Positions 1-8,851 of a DNA stretch of 40,810 nucleotides are shown piece by piece. The notes under the pieces were generated by a model. That model had not been told where the DNA came from. It ran no database searches and worked only from the letters and a program-made list of their open reading frames with translations. The stretch is from an uncultured Pseudomonadota bacterium (lineage in GTDB: Bacteria; Pseudomonadota; Alphaproteobacteria; RF32; CAG-239). The DNA lies in contig CASFMW010000017.1 in assembly GCA_949295935.1 (NCBI GenBank), positions 1 through 40,810 of the forward strand, given 5' to 3'. Every line of letters starts with the position of its first letter. Position 1 is the first letter of the stretch. The translations under genes were made by a program, and so were the position numbers.

Positions 1-23
1 TTCTCCTTTAATGTAAGTTTAAC

Positions 24-72
24 AAAAAAATTCCCCTTTGAATATTTTTTTTCAAAGGGGATTTTCTTTTTT
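24..72. terminator. Bidirectional intrinsic terminator
   Basis: A perfect ten-base inverted repeat (CCCCTTTGAA at 33-42, TTCAAAGGGG at 51-60) is flanked by an A-run on the left and a T-rich run on the right, so it can end transcription on either strand. It lies just downstream of the sirtuin stop codon on the minus strand and probably serves that gene; it may also end a plus-strand gene entering from outside the window. Confidence 0.75.
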
Positions 73-119
73 CCTCCACTTTCTGGGGTACAGATCAAAA
101 AAAAACTGAGGGATTTTTT

Positions 120-824
120 TTAAGCCAACAGCTCATCAATAAAGGGCGGTAGAGTTTCTCCGGCCTTTCCGAATATATGATGGTCAAAGTAAAAATTATT
201 TGAGGTCTTTTCAAGATTAAATTCATAGGTCTCAGCACCATAGAGCTTTGCCGTCTGCACAAAAGCCGCAGCCGGAAAAACCACACCGGATGTACCGACG
301 GAAATAAACAAATCGCAAGAAGCCAAAATCCGCTCAACCTTGTCCATATAAAGCAGATTTTCGCCAAAGAAGACAATGTTTGGCTTCATCATACCGGCAA
401 CCGAGCATTGTGGGCAAACTGTTTCGGTTGTTACGTCGTTCCATGTTTCTAAAACATGACCACAGTTCAGGCAAACGGCTTGATTGATTTGTCCATGAAT
501 ATGATTAATATTGCGTGACTTTGCCTTCTCATGCAAGGTATCAACATTTTGTGTAATGATAGAAACAGGAGTAGGATAATTGTCTTGCAACTTTGTCAGT
601 GCCAAGTGAGCCGGATTAGGCTTTGCAGCAAGAAGTTCCGGCTTCATCTGGTTATAAAAGTCATGAACAAATTCCGGATTACGCTGAAAGGCTTCGATTG
701 TAGCCACATCTTCAACGCGGTGATTGTTCCACAAGCCGTTAGAGCTTCTAAAGGTAGCTAAGCCCGATTCGGCAGAAATTCCTGCTCCGGTCAAAACCAC
801 AATGCTTTTATATTTTTTATCCAT
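120..824 (-). CDS. cobB: NAD-dependent protein deacylase, sirtuin (CobB-like)
   Basis: Predicted 234-residue Sir2 enzyme that removes acyl groups from lysine using NAD+. Visible motifs are the Rossmann GAGISAESG (residues 13-21), TQNVD with Gln92, Asn93 and Asp95, the catalytic His110 in HIHG, and a four-cysteine zinc site (Cys118, Cys121, Cys137, Cys140). The start at 824 is chosen because GGAGG lies a few bases upstream; an in-frame start at 905 would add 27 residues without homology and has no ribosome site. In E. coli CobB the YxxR pair (Tyr92, Arg95, from family knowledge) helps bind succinyl-lysine; here the matching segment is Tyr57-Asn-Gln-Met60, so the Arg is absent. Divergent from the outer-membrane gene to its right and followed by a terminator. 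Confidence 0.9.
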   Translation of the reverse strand: MDKKYKSIVVLTGAGISAESGLATFRSSNGLWNNHRVEDVATIEAFQRNPEFVHDFYNQMKPELLAAKPNPAHLALTKLQDNYPTPVSIITQNVDTLHEKAKSRNINHIHGQINQAVCLNCGHVLETWNDVTTETVCPQCSVAGMMKPNIVFFGENLLYMDKVERILASCDLFISVGTSGVVFPAAAFVQTAKLYGAETYEFNLEKTSNNFYFDHHIFGKAGETLPPFIDELLA

Positions 825-928
825 ATCATGCCTCCAAATTTTCAAACCACAATACAATAAAGAGGATAAAATATCAACAGCAGTTGAATAATAAAATAAT
901 ATCATATAAAAAAGACTAAGGAAGGATT

Positions 929-1573
929 ATGCGGATGAAAAAGCTTTTTTACTATAGTACGATTTTTAGCCTTTTGAGTGCGGCAAATGCCTATGCCGTT
1001 CCCAATCGCGTCTATGTGGGAACAGATTTTATTTATGACTTTAATAAAGTTGACGGAGGTCCCAGCTTTTCGAATATAAATCCTCCGGTTAGTCAGATGG
1101 TTGACGCACCGGACAGCATGGTTAATGCTGCGATTAATGCCGGCTATAATTTTAGCGAAAATTTTGGTGTTGAAGTATTTTATCAAGCCTCTGGAACACA
1201 TGATAAAACCTATGATAATATTGCCAGCCTTAACTCTCAGTTGAGTGCAGAAACATCATATCAGGCCTATGGTCTGGATATGATGGCCTATATAAAATCA
1301 ACAGATAAGGTTGATTGGCTGCTCTCAGCCGGTGTAGCACAATATAATTTTGAAACAGAATTTAAATATTCAGCCGGTGGTATTGAGAAGAAAGTTACGG
1401 AAAAAGACGATTCTATCGGCTTGAGATTAGGCGCCGGTTTCCAAATTAATTTTGATGACTATATCTCATTCCGAGCCATGTATCGCTACATTTTTGCCGA
1501 CATCCCCGGAATAGATAAAATGCAAGAAATATTGGTAGGTGTCCGCATTGGTTTTGATCCGTTTTATTACTAG
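929..1573 (+). CDS. Small outer-membrane beta-barrel protein
   Basis: About 214 residues with a Sec signal peptide (basic start, hydrophobic stretch, cleavage plausible after AYA near residue 24). The mature part alternates polar and hydrophobic residues as in eight-stranded OmpA/OmpW-like or opacity-type barrels, has several Tyr/Phe-rich strand-like segments and ends in aromatic residues (DPFYY), typical of proteins handed to the BAM complex. No specific substrate can be named. AAGGAAGG lies 3 bases before the ATG at 929 but 9 bases before a second ATG at 935, so translation may begin at 935. Only 8 bases separate it from the nucleosidase gene, suggesting a shared transcript. Confidence 0.75.
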   Translation: MRMKKLFYYSTIFSLLSAANAYAVPNRVYVGTDFIYDFNKVDGGPSFSNINPPVSQMVDAPDSMVNAAINAGYNFSENFGVEVFYQASGTHDKTYDNIASLNSQLSAETSYQAYGLDMMAYIKSTDKVDWLLSAGVAQYNFETEFKYSAGGIEKKVTEKDDSIGLRLGAGFQINFDDYISFRAMYRYIFADIPGIDKMQEILVGVRIGFDPFYY

Positions 1574-1581
1574 AGGATAAA

Positions 1582-2241
1582 ATGAAAATCGGTATTATCG
1601 CGGCAATGAGCAAAGAGATTGAGCTTCTGCAGGGCTTAATTTCAGAAACTGAGAAAAGCTCAATCGGCGGAAGTTTGTTTTACCATGGCAGATTAAGTGA
1701 AAATGAATTAATAATCGGTCAGTGCGGAATAGGAAAAGTCTGTGCCGCTGTAGGCGCTCTTGAATTAATAAAAAACTATCATCCTGATGTGTTGATAAAC
1801 ACGGGGGCCGCCGGCGGTATTGGCCAAAATCTGAAAGTAAAAGATATTGTAGTTGCCGATAAAATAGGGTATTACGACGTTTATTGCGGAGAAGAAGAAG
1901 GTCACTTGCAGGGCTTTCCGCAATATTTTGAAACAGATTCTTTATGGCGAAAAAAAGCAGAACAATCAGGCGCTGTTCCTGTAATGATTGCCAGCGGTGA
2001 TCGTTTTATAACCAAAGCAGATGAAGTTGCCCATATCAAAGATATTTATCCGCAGGCCGCCGCTGTTGATATGGAATCTGCGGCAATCGCCCAAGTTTGT
2101 TTAATGTATAATGTTCCGTTTTTGAGCCTTAGAATTATCAGTGACACTCCGGGCATTAAAAATCATAACACACAATATGAAAACTTTTGGGCCGAGGCCG
2201 GACAACATTCTTTTGAAATTGTCAAAAAAATCATAGGATAA
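1582..2241 (+). CDS. mtnN: 5'-methylthioadenosine/S-adenosylhomocysteine nucleosidase
   Basis: 219 residues, close to the usual family length of about 230. It splits MTA and SAH to adenine and the ribosyl-thio product, recycling methylthio groups and removing the methyltransferase inhibitor SAH in the cytoplasm. Family signatures are visible: the N-terminal GIIAAMSKEIELL with Glu12, the glycine-rich NTGAAGGI segment, the nucleoside-binding VDMESAAIAQV segment and the catalytic Asp in SDTPG near the C terminus. An AGAGGATA ribosome site precedes the ATG. The stop is 6 bases before the Nudix start, so the two are probably co-transcribed. Confidence 0.93.
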   Translation: MKIGIIAAMSKEIELLQGLISETEKSSIGGSLFYHGRLSENELIIGQCGIGKVCAAVGALELIKNYHPDVLINTGAAGGIGQNLKVKDIVVADKIGYYDVYCGEEEGHLQGFPQYFETDSLWRKKAEQSGAVPVMIASGDRFITKADEVAHIKDIYPQAAAVDMESAAIAQVCLMYNVPFLSLRIISDTPGIKNHNTQYENFWAEAGQHSFEIVKKIIG

Positions 2242-2247
2242 TCAACC

Positions 2248-2646
2248 ATGAAAACAGTTGCCGCTGGAATAGTGATGTATAACGGCAAAATATTAATTGC
2301 CCAAAGAATACATGGAAAATCCCTTGCCTATAAATGGGAATTCCCTGGAGGAAAGCTCGAAGCCGAAGAAACCTTAGCAGAATGCTTAAAAAGAGAATTG
2401 CAAGAAGAACTTCATCTTGATGTAAACGTTAAAGATTTTTTCATGGAAACCCGTTATAATTACGGAGAATTCAGCATATCATTAAATGCTTTTTGGGCAG
2501 AAAGCCAAACAGATAAAATTGATTATATGGATTCGCACGAACAAATCAAATGGATATCGCCGCAAGAACTGAAAGATTACGATTTCGCACCGGCGGATAA
2601 AGAAATTATTAAGGGATTGAAAAAATTTTTTAATCTTGAGAAATAA
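2248..2646 (+). CDS. Nudix hydrolase, MutT-like
   Basis: 132 residues. A complete Nudix box runs from Gly35 to Leu57 with the REL-EE core (Arg49, Glu50, Glu53, Glu54) that binds the catalytic metal. Length and the early AAGIVMYNGKILIAQR strand fit MutT-type 8-oxo-dGTP diphosphatases, which clean the nucleotide pool of oxidised GTP, but Nudix substrates are hard to tell from sequence alone, so no symbol is given. It lies 6 bases after mtnN; AGGATAA overlapping the mtnN stop serves as ribosome site. Confidence 0.88.
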   Translation: MKTVAAGIVMYNGKILIAQRIHGKSLAYKWEFPGGKLEAEETLAECLKRELQEELHLDVNVKDFFMETRYNYGEFSISLNAFWAESQTDKIDYMDSHEQIKWISPQELKDYDFAPADKEIIKGLKKFFNLEK

Positions 2647-2740
2647 GAAACGGAAAAAGCTTTTCTTGAAAAAACTAAAAAACAAGATTAAATTATTAAG
2701 CAAGATTACCTCATAATATTAAAAAAGGAGAGCGTAAACA

Positions 2741-3838
2741 GTGCTGTCTTGCCAAGTTTTAACCGGAGAAGTCAAAGTCATTTTGGAGGGTAATCTCTGT
2801 TCTTATGATAACGAGGCAGAGAAGGCGCAAATTTATGCTACCATCGCCGAACAAAAAAAATCAAAAATAAGCTTTGATGCAAAAAAACTAACCGACTGGG
2901 ATTCAACGACGGTTGGTTTTCTTTATAAATTATCCAAAGGCCGAAAAGAAATAGACGTCACTTCTCTGCCCAAAGATTTGGCTCATTTGCTCCAGCTTGC
3001 CTTAAAAGTTGACCGTAAACCGCCGGAAGCCAAGGACGAAAAACAAGACTTTTTTGAAAAAGTCGGTGAAAACAGTATAAAGAGCTATAAAAGCTTTTGC
3101 CAAGGTGTAAGCTTTATCAAAGATAGCATGAAATCCATGCTGAGACTGCTTAGTGGTCGCGCTATCATGAGAAAAGTAGACTTCCTCTTTGCACTGGAAG
3201 GATGTAGCTATCAAGCTGTTGGCATCATTTCCTTGATAAGCTTTATGGTAGGACTGATACTGGCCTTTGTCGGTGCTATACAAATGCAAACTTTTGGTGT
3301 CGAGATATATGTTTCAAGCTTAGTCGCCATTGCCATGACCAGAATAATGGGGGCTATTATGGCCGGAATAGTCATGTCAGGCAGAACCGGAGCATCTTAT
3401 GCCGCCACAATTGGCACCATGCAGGTTAATGAAGAAGTTGATGCCCTGCGCACCATGGGGATTCCGATAACAGATTTTTTAGTATTACCGCGCATTTCTG
3501 CTTTGATGATAACCATGCCGTTTTTAACCATGCTCTCAGACCTGATGGGGATGATCGGCGGCGCCGTCGTCGGAACGGTTATGCTGGGTTTTTCTATTGA
3601 TGAATATTGGCAGTACACCGAAAAAGCCCTAAAGATGAGTAACTTTTTGCTCGGAATTCTGCATGGCTTTGTCTATGGCTATATTATTGCTTTGTGCGGA
3701 TGCTATTATGGTGTACATTGCGGCAGAAATGCTGACAGTGTCGGTGTTGCAACGACTAAAGCCGTTGTCGCCTCAATTGTTTGGATGATAGTTATTACCG
3801 GTATTTTGACGGTTATCATAGAGGAGGCCGGCGCATGA
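2741..3838 (+). CDS. mlaE: MlaE-type ABC lipid-transport permease with N-terminal STAS-like domain
   Basis: 365 residues starting with GTG, supported by AAAAAAGGAG about 10 bases upstream. Residues 1 to about 100 are soluble and look like a STAS fold (the role MlaB plays as a separate protein in E. coli); the rest is a MlaE/YrbE permease with about five membrane segments and the family's conserved GRTGASYAATIGTMQ and EEVDALRTMG stretches. With the next three genes it should form an inner-membrane complex moving phospholipids between the membranes. Fusion of STAS and MlaE is known in alphaproteobacterial versions. It overlaps mlaF by ATGA, implying coupled translation. Confidence 0.9.
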   Translation: MLSCQVLTGEVKVILEGNLCSYDNEAEKAQIYATIAEQKKSKISFDAKKLTDWDSTTVGFLYKLSKGRKEIDVTSLPKDLAHLLQLALKVDRKPPEAKDEKQDFFEKVGENSIKSYKSFCQGVSFIKDSMKSMLRLLSGRAIMRKVDFLFALEGCSYQAVGIISLISFMVGLILAFVGAIQMQTFGVEIYVSSLVAIAMTRIMGAIMAGIVMSGRTGASYAATIGTMQVNEEVDALRTMGIPITDFLVLPRISALMITMPFLTMLSDLMGMIGGAVVGTVMLGFSIDEYWQYTEKALKMSNFLLGILHGFVYGYIIALCGCYYGVHCGRNADSVGVATTKAVVASIVWMIVITGILTVIIEEAGA

Positions 3839-4602
3839 TTGCAGAGCCCAAAAATATTATCGAAGCAACAGACTTGAGCTTTGGCTATGGCGATTTTATG
3901 CTGATGAAAAATATCAGCTTTGCTGTGAAAGAACACGATATCTTTGTGATTATGGGCGGCTCAGGCTGCGGCAAGTCAACTTTGCTTCATATCCTAACCG
4001 GATTAAAAAAGGCAGCAAGCGGTCGCATCAAAATAGACGGCAAAAATTTATGGACTTCAGATCAAACTTTGCGCAAAGATATTATGACTGATTGCGGCAT
4101 ATTATATCAAAGCGGAGCATTGTTCAGCTCCATGACTTTGGCCGAAAACATTGCAATGCCGCTACAGCAATATACAGATTACTCTTCAAGCCTGATAAAA
4201 GAACTTGTATCACTAAAATTGGCGCTAGTTGGCTTGGCCGGGTTTGAAAATTTTTATCCATCAGAGATAAGCGGCGGTATGAAAAAAAGAGCCGGATTGG
4301 CAAGAGCTTTAGCCCTAGATCCCAAGATAGTATATTGTGATGAACCTTCAGCCGGTCTTGACCCGATAAGCTCCCACTTGCTTGATGATTTATTTATCGA
4401 ACTGAACCAAAGTCTGGGAACAACTTTTGTAATCGTCAGCCATGAATTACCGTCAATTTTTGCTGTAGCAAATAATTCCGTTTATCTGGATGCGGAAACC
4501 AAAAGCATAAAAGGCAGCGGCGATCCTAAAGAGCTTTTGAAAAATCCGCCAAATGAAAAAGTCAAAGAATTTTTAACGCGAGGAGAAAATATCCATGCCT
4601 AG
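3835..4602 (+). CDS. mlaF: MlaF-type ABC transporter ATPase
   Basis: 255 residues: the cytoplasmic ATPase of the lipid transporter. Walker A GGSGCGKST is at residues 41-49, the ABC signature SGGMKKRAG lies near the middle, and Walker B runs into DEPSAGLDP, followed by the switch His in VSHEL. The start at 3835 overlaps the mlaE stop (ATGA) and has GAGGAGG 7 bases upstream; an upstream in-frame ATG at 3781 lies deep inside mlaE and is rejected. It overlaps mlaD by 8 bases. Confidence 0.93.
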   Translation: MIAEPKNIIEATDLSFGYGDFMLMKNISFAVKEHDIFVIMGGSGCGKSTLLHILTGLKKAASGRIKIDGKNLWTSDQTLRKDIMTDCGILYQSGALFSSMTLAENIAMPLQQYTDYSSSLIKELVSLKLALVGLAGFENFYPSEISGGMKKRAGLARALALDPKIVYCDEPSAGLDPISSHLLDDLFIELNQSLGTTFVIVSHELPSIFAVANNSVYLDAETKSIKGSGDPKELLKNPPNEKVKEFLTRGENIHA

Positions 4603-5377
4603 AAAGCCAAATACCAAGATGATAGGCTTGTTTGTCGTAACCGGTATTGCTGCGGTTATTATCATTTTAGCCAGCTATATCAGTGCAAACATTATGCCGA
4701 ATAAAAGAGATACGGTTGTTATGTATTTTGATGAATCCGTCAGAGGGTTAAACGTTGGCTCGTCTGTAGTTTTCAATGGAGTGGAAATCGGAAAAATCTC
4801 AAAAATAGAGTTAATCACGAATAGCGATGATACAAGCTTTCGCATACCGGTATATGCAACCCTGACCGAATACAAAAGCAGCTTATCCCGCAAAAGCTAT
4901 CATAGCAGAAAAGAACTGCTGAATAAGCTGATTGAAAAAGGGCTGAGAGCACGGCTTGGAATACAAAATTACATTACAGGACAGCTTATTGTTGAATTGG
5001 TAATATTGCCCGATAGCCCGATTGTGCTAAAATATCAGGGCGAAAATAATGATGTCTTAGAGATACCGACAGTTTTATCGCCGATAAAAGAAATTTCGCA
5101 GGACTTATCAAAGGTTCAAGTCAGTGCTTTGGTTGCAAGCTTTAATGGGGTCCTGACAAAACTAAATCAAGAATTGCCCAATATTTTACCTCAAGTCAGC
5201 AAAACATTTCAAGGCACGAGCGACCTTGTTGCGACCAATGCTCAGGCAATTAAAGCAACCATAAAAAATTTGAATGACGCCGCAGTCAGCGTAAAACGGG
5301 CAGGAGACTCTCTCCGTAATTTGACGGATTATTTAGAGCGTCATCCGGAATCTATCGTCAGAGGAAAGGAGAAATAA
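4595..5377 (+). CDS. mlaD: MlaD-type MCE-domain lipid-binding protein
   Basis: 260 residues: one membrane helix near residues 8-26 and then a periplasmic MCE domain starting about residue 40 (RGLNVGSSVVFNGVEIGKI is the family's typical opening). MCE domains form hexameric rings that carry lipids on the periplasmic side of MlaE. The C-terminal third is predicted helical and may extend the channel. A GAGGAGAA ribosome site precedes the ATG, inside the end of mlaF. The stop directly abuts the next start, so the operon is tightly packed. Confidence 0.9.
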   Translation: MPRKPNTKMIGLFVVTGIAAVIIILASYISANIMPNKRDTVVMYFDESVRGLNVGSSVVFNGVEIGKISKIELITNSDDTSFRIPVYATLTEYKSSLSRKSYHSRKELLNKLIEKGLRARLGIQNYITGQLIVELVILPDSPIVLKYQGENNDVLEIPTVLSPIKEISQDLSKVQVSALVASFNGVLTKLNQELPNILPQVSKTFQGTSDLVATNAQAIKATIKNLNDAAVSVKRAGDSLRNLTDYLERHPESIVRGKEK

Positions 5378-5962
5378 ATGATAAAAAAATGGAGACAAGC
5401 AGCCCTCGCGGGAGCAATGATGGCGCTGAGCGGATGCTTTGGCGGCTATAGCCCAAACTCAACATTTTACACTTTGAGCACCCCGATGGAGGTTCAGGCT
5501 CTTTCTCAAAAAACATTTGACATTCAGATAGAAAAAATTGAGCTTGCAGACTATCTGCAACAGCCCCAAATTGTAACCATCGACAGCAATCGGGTAGAAA
5601 TTGTCAAAAGCGAGTTCAACCGCTGGGGAGCCCCTTTGAGCGACATTATTCAAAGAACTTTGGCTGCGGATATCGCGCAGTATTTGCCTCAAGCGCAAAT
5701 CAGAACGGTTGACAGTATCTACAAACCGGCCGCTTATAACATAAATGTAGAAATAAGCCGCTTTGAAGGAACTTGGGATGAACAAGTTGTGATTGAAGCT
5801 TGGTGGGAAATCAGCGGCAAGGATGGTTCGATTTTGGCTGCCCGCCGCAGCTTTTTCAAAACGGATTTAGGCAAAGGCTACGTTGATTTGGTTGAAAAAC
5901 AAAGTGAGCTGGTTGATAAACTGGCCAAAGAAATTGCCGAAGCTGTAATAAAAAGAAAATAA
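5378..5962 (+). CDS. ABC-type transport auxiliary lipoprotein (PqiC/YmbA-like)
   Basis: 194 residues with a lipoprotein signal: a basic start, a hydrophobic stretch and lipobox LSGC with the acylated cysteine at residue 20. The remainder fits the ABC-type transport auxiliary family (PqiC, formerly DUF330) that partners MCE transporters at the outer membrane, including the YTLSTP opening and the repeated IEKIELADYL-like strand patterns. It starts immediately after the mlaD stop with AGGAAAGGAG upstream and is the last gene before a strong terminator. Role inferred from family and operon position. Confidence 0.85.
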   Translation: MIKKWRQAALAGAMMALSGCFGGYSPNSTFYTLSTPMEVQALSQKTFDIQIEKIELADYLQQPQIVTIDSNRVEIVKSEFNRWGAPLSDIIQRTLAADIAQYLPQAQIRTVDSIYKPAAYNINVEISRFEGTWDEQVVIEAWWEISGKDGSILAARRSFFKTDLGKGYVDLVEKQSELVDKLAKEIAEAVIKRK

Positions 5963-5970
5963 AGAAACAT

Positions 5971-6007
5971 AAAAAAACAGGCGGAGTTAAAATCCGCCTG
6001 TTTTTTT
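5971..6007. terminator. Bidirectional terminator between convergent genes
   Basis: A hairpin with stem ACAGGCGGA / TCCGCCTGT is bordered by seven A bases on the left and a T-run on the right, so it works in both directions. It lies between the end of the mla operon (plus) and the end of the membrane-protein gene on the minus strand. Confidence 0.9.
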
Positions 6008-6015
6008 ATGAAAAA

Positions 6016-6729
6016 TTAATCTTGCGCTGCTGGAACAATTTTTGCAAAATAGAAAAACTGCAACAATAGCACAATCGGCAAAGACGCCAATAAGCCTAAG
6101 TTCAAGCCGACAAATGACAGCAAAATAAACAATACTACAACGCCGGATAAGCAAATTGACGATAAGCGCATTTTAGCATCAAAAGGAATAGCTTTTTTCA
6201 AGATAGAGCCGATAATACCGGCGCAAAAAGCATAGAACAGAGCCAAGACGACAAAGGCAATAAAAAATCCGACAAATGACACTAAAATAATTGTCCATTT
6301 AAGCATTGATAAAAGCTCGGTAATCGTATCGCGATAATCACCTTTGGGCAAGTCCAGGTTTTGAGCAAAAGACTCAACCTTGGTATCAACATCGCTGACG
6401 AAATAAACATTTTTGCGACTCATATAGATACCTTGGTTCAATGCAGAAGTATCAAGAGCATCCGTTGTTGGATCTATAGCAAAATTAATTTGTTGACCGC
6501 CGATAGAAAAAGAGGCTTCTCTTTTTTCGGTAGCGGGTATAACCAGAGTATAATTTTCAATTTTAATGGGCAGCAGCTTTTCTGAAACTTCTTGTGTTTT
6601 CTCAACGATTTCTTTTGTGCCGAGAGAAAGTGACAAAGAGATAAGCAGAACACAAATCAAGCTCAATGCGAGCAGAAAAAGAGCTCCAATTCCTTTTCCG
6701 CTGTGAATATAATTTAATATTTTGTTCAT
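6016..6729 (-). CDS. DUF1189-like integral membrane protein
   Basis: 237 residues. One membrane helix lies near residues 12-37, then a soluble domain of about 90 residues rich in short strands (residues about 40-130, likely outside the cytoplasm), then three further helices to the C terminus. This topology and the phrases around IENYTLVIPATEK resemble DUF1189 proteins, whose function is unknown. The start at 6729 is preferred over 6744 because GAAAGGG is correctly spaced before it. It ends at the shared terminator with the mla operon; nothing else suggests its role. Confidence 0.7.
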   Translation of the reverse strand: MNKILNYIHSGKGIGALFLLALSLICVLLISLSLSLGTKEIVEKTQEVSEKLLPIKIENYTLVIPATEKREASFSIGGQQINFAIDPTTDALDTSALNQGIYMSRKNVYFVSDVDTKVESFAQNLDLPKGDYRDTITELLSMLKWTIILVSFVGFFIAFVVLALFYAFCAGIIGSILKKAIPFDAKMRLSSICLSGVVVLFILLSFVGLNLGLLASLPIVLLLQFFYFAKIVPAAQD

Positions 6730-6814
6730 GATAAACCCTTTCAAAAAAATAACTATAACAAGGATAAAACAAATTTGCGCCTAAATCAAGACATAAGAAA
6801 TATCATGGCGAATT

Positions 6815-8851
6815 TCAATCAAGCTGCAAAATGAGGTTTGCTTTTTTTAGAATTTCGGGATGATAGAGCAGGGCGATTTCTTCATCTTTTTCAAAATCAG
6901 GAGCAAGATGATGACTAAGAAAATTATCCAGTTTAATCTTAGCTGCTTCCAAGACCAAAGGAGAAGCAATGGGGGCCGGACCGTTGACTTCAAGCATCAA
7001 GATATGCAAAGCTGTAAGCCTGCTGTCTTTAACCAAAGAAATAACCCCTTCTGTTGCAGTGTTAAGAGATTTCAACTTAGGACGCAAGCGGAGAGAACGT
7101 CGCAATATATCAGGACAACTGATTTCTTCCGGAATAATGAAAAAGCGCTTCTTCTTAGCTTTAATTCCAAGAGCTTCTCGAGAAGAAAAGACCGAGATTG
7201 GCAGCGACAAAATAAGCCCGAGCGTAATCGGCAACATCCACCAAAACAAATCATGAGCATATTGCCAAATAATCAATGTCGAGACAATTCCCAAAAACAT
7301 ATGCCACTTGTGGCGTTGCCAAGCCGTTTTCCAAGATGTTCCGACGGCGTCACGGTTTTGTGTATTCCAGCTAACTGAATTTCCGGTAAAAATATCAAAT
7401 ACAAATTTGCTTTGAAACATCATCATGATTGGAGCCGAGAGTGCGCTGAAAAAAATCTCGGTAAAAGTAGATTTAACCGGAGCCCAAAATCCGCCATAAT
7501 TCTTAGGTTTATTTTGATTCAAAAAGATAATAAGACCAAGAAATTTTGGAAAGATGAGCATAAACATAGAAAAAGCAAACAAGCTGATAACCCCGATTTT
7601 ATCAAATATCGGCCAGTTCGGAAAAAGGGTATAGGTTGTCGGAAAATATTCTGTCGGAAAGATGTTTCGCCCCAGCGCAACCGCTAGCCCGATGAGCAAG
7701 AAACACAACCACAAAGGCGAAGATAAATAAGACATAATTCCGATAATAAAATGCACACGGCTAACGGGATGAATAGCCTTAGAAATAAGAACTTTTATGT
7801 GCTGCATATTTCCCTGACACCAACGGCGGTCTCGAACGGCAAAATCAATCATCGAAGGTGGACATTCTTCATAACTTCCTTTAAGCTCGGGAAGCAACCA
7901 GGCTCTCCATCCACCGCGAGAAATAAGAGCCGCTTCAACAAAGTCGTGACTAAGAATATGCCCTCCAAAAGGTGCTTTCCCTTTCAGTACCGGAAGTTTG
8001 CAACATTGCATAAATGCCTTAACGCGAATAATTGCATTATGCCCCCAGTAATTGCTGTCGCAGACTTGCCAATAGGCCAAACCGGCAGAAACAATCGGAC
8101 CATAGACTTTTCCGGCAAATTGCTGAATTCTGGAAAAAAGAGAGTTCTGATTAACACACATCGGTGGCGCTTGAATAATTCCGCTGTCAGAGTTCAGCTC
8201 CATAAGCTGAGCCATAGTCACCATTGTTTCACCTTCCAACAGACTGTCAGCATCAAGCACAATCATATAGTCATAAAGCGTTCCCCATTTATGGCAAAAA
8301 TCTTCGATATTACCGCTTTTTCGTGCTGTGTTTTGCGCGCGTCTACGATAATAGATATTCATGCCGCTGGGCATTAATTTTTTTGTTTCAAACCAAAGAT
8401 TTTCTTCTTCTATCCAAACCTTAGGATTGGTTGTGTCGCTAAGAACAAAAATATCAAAATGCTTTTCTTGGCCGGTATTTTTTAGGCTTTCTGCCATAGC
8501 CAAAAGATTAGCAAATACAGTCGACGGAGATTCGTTATAAACCGGCATTAAAATAGCCGTTTTTGAAGAAAGCTGGTGTTGAGCGGTTGGCCAATGCACG
8601 CCGGGGACATTCCTGCGCCTCAACAATTTTACAAAGCCGAAAATACTTGACCAGAAAAACAGCGCAATCCACGCAAAAGTCAAAACAAAAAACAATGTCA
8701 TAAAAATTTTGGTAACCATAAAAGCATCACTGGGAATAACCACAATCCACTTCAATGTTGCCAAAAGAGTTGACACCAATACCAAGCCGAATATCAGAGA
8801 GCGGCGGCGCTTAATTTGCTTTGGAGAAATCGGAATAAAACGGTTAACCAT
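6815..8851 (-). CDS. opgH: Glucan biosynthesis glucosyltransferase H
   Basis: 678 residues. An inner-membrane GT2 enzyme that polymerises glucose from UDP-glucose into the backbone of osmoregulated periplasmic glucans and exports it. Visible are two N-terminal membrane helices, the GT2 domain with LDADS (DxD), the SHDFVEAAL acceptor motif and RDRRWCQGN (RxxRW-type), then several C-terminal helices. It is shorter than E. coli OpgH (847 residues, from family knowledge), lacking much of both termini, as in many alphaproteobacteria. The start at 8851 has GAGGAG 7 bases upstream and overlaps the preceding gene by 8 bases, implying coupling. Confidence 0.92.
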   Translation of the reverse strand: MVNRFIPISPKQIKRRRSLIFGLVLVSTLLATLKWIVVIPSDAFMVTKIFMTLFFVLTFAWIALFFWSSIFGFVKLLRRRNVPGVHWPTAQHQLSSKTAILMPVYNESPSTVFANLLAMAESLKNTGQEKHFDIFVLSDTTNPKVWIEEENLWFETKKLMPSGMNIYYRRRAQNTARKSGNIEDFCHKWGTLYDYMIVLDADSLLEGETMVTMAQLMELNSDSGIIQAPPMCVNQNSLFSRIQQFAGKVYGPIVSAGLAYWQVCDSNYWGHNAIIRVKAFMQCCKLPVLKGKAPFGGHILSHDFVEAALISRGGWRAWLLPELKGSYEECPPSMIDFAVRDRRWCQGNMQHIKVLISKAIHPVSRVHFIIGIMSYLSSPLWLCFLLIGLAVALGRNIFPTEYFPTTYTLFPNWPIFDKIGVISLFAFSMFMLIFPKFLGLIIFLNQNKPKNYGGFWAPVKSTFTEIFFSALSAPIMMMFQSKFVFDIFTGNSVSWNTQNRDAVGTSWKTAWQRHKWHMFLGIVSTLIIWQYAHDLFWWMLPITLGLILSLPISVFSSREALGIKAKKKRFFIIPEEISCPDILRRSLRLRPKLKSLNTATEGVISLVKDSRLTALHILMLEVNGPAPIASPLVLEAAKIKLDNFLSHHLAPDFEKDEEIALLYHPEILKKANLILQLD

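Noticed and set aside
6860..8424. Several long plus-strand frames opposite opgH
   Set aside because: They are antisense shadows of a clear opgH gene, have no ribosome sites and give low-complexity, basic translations.
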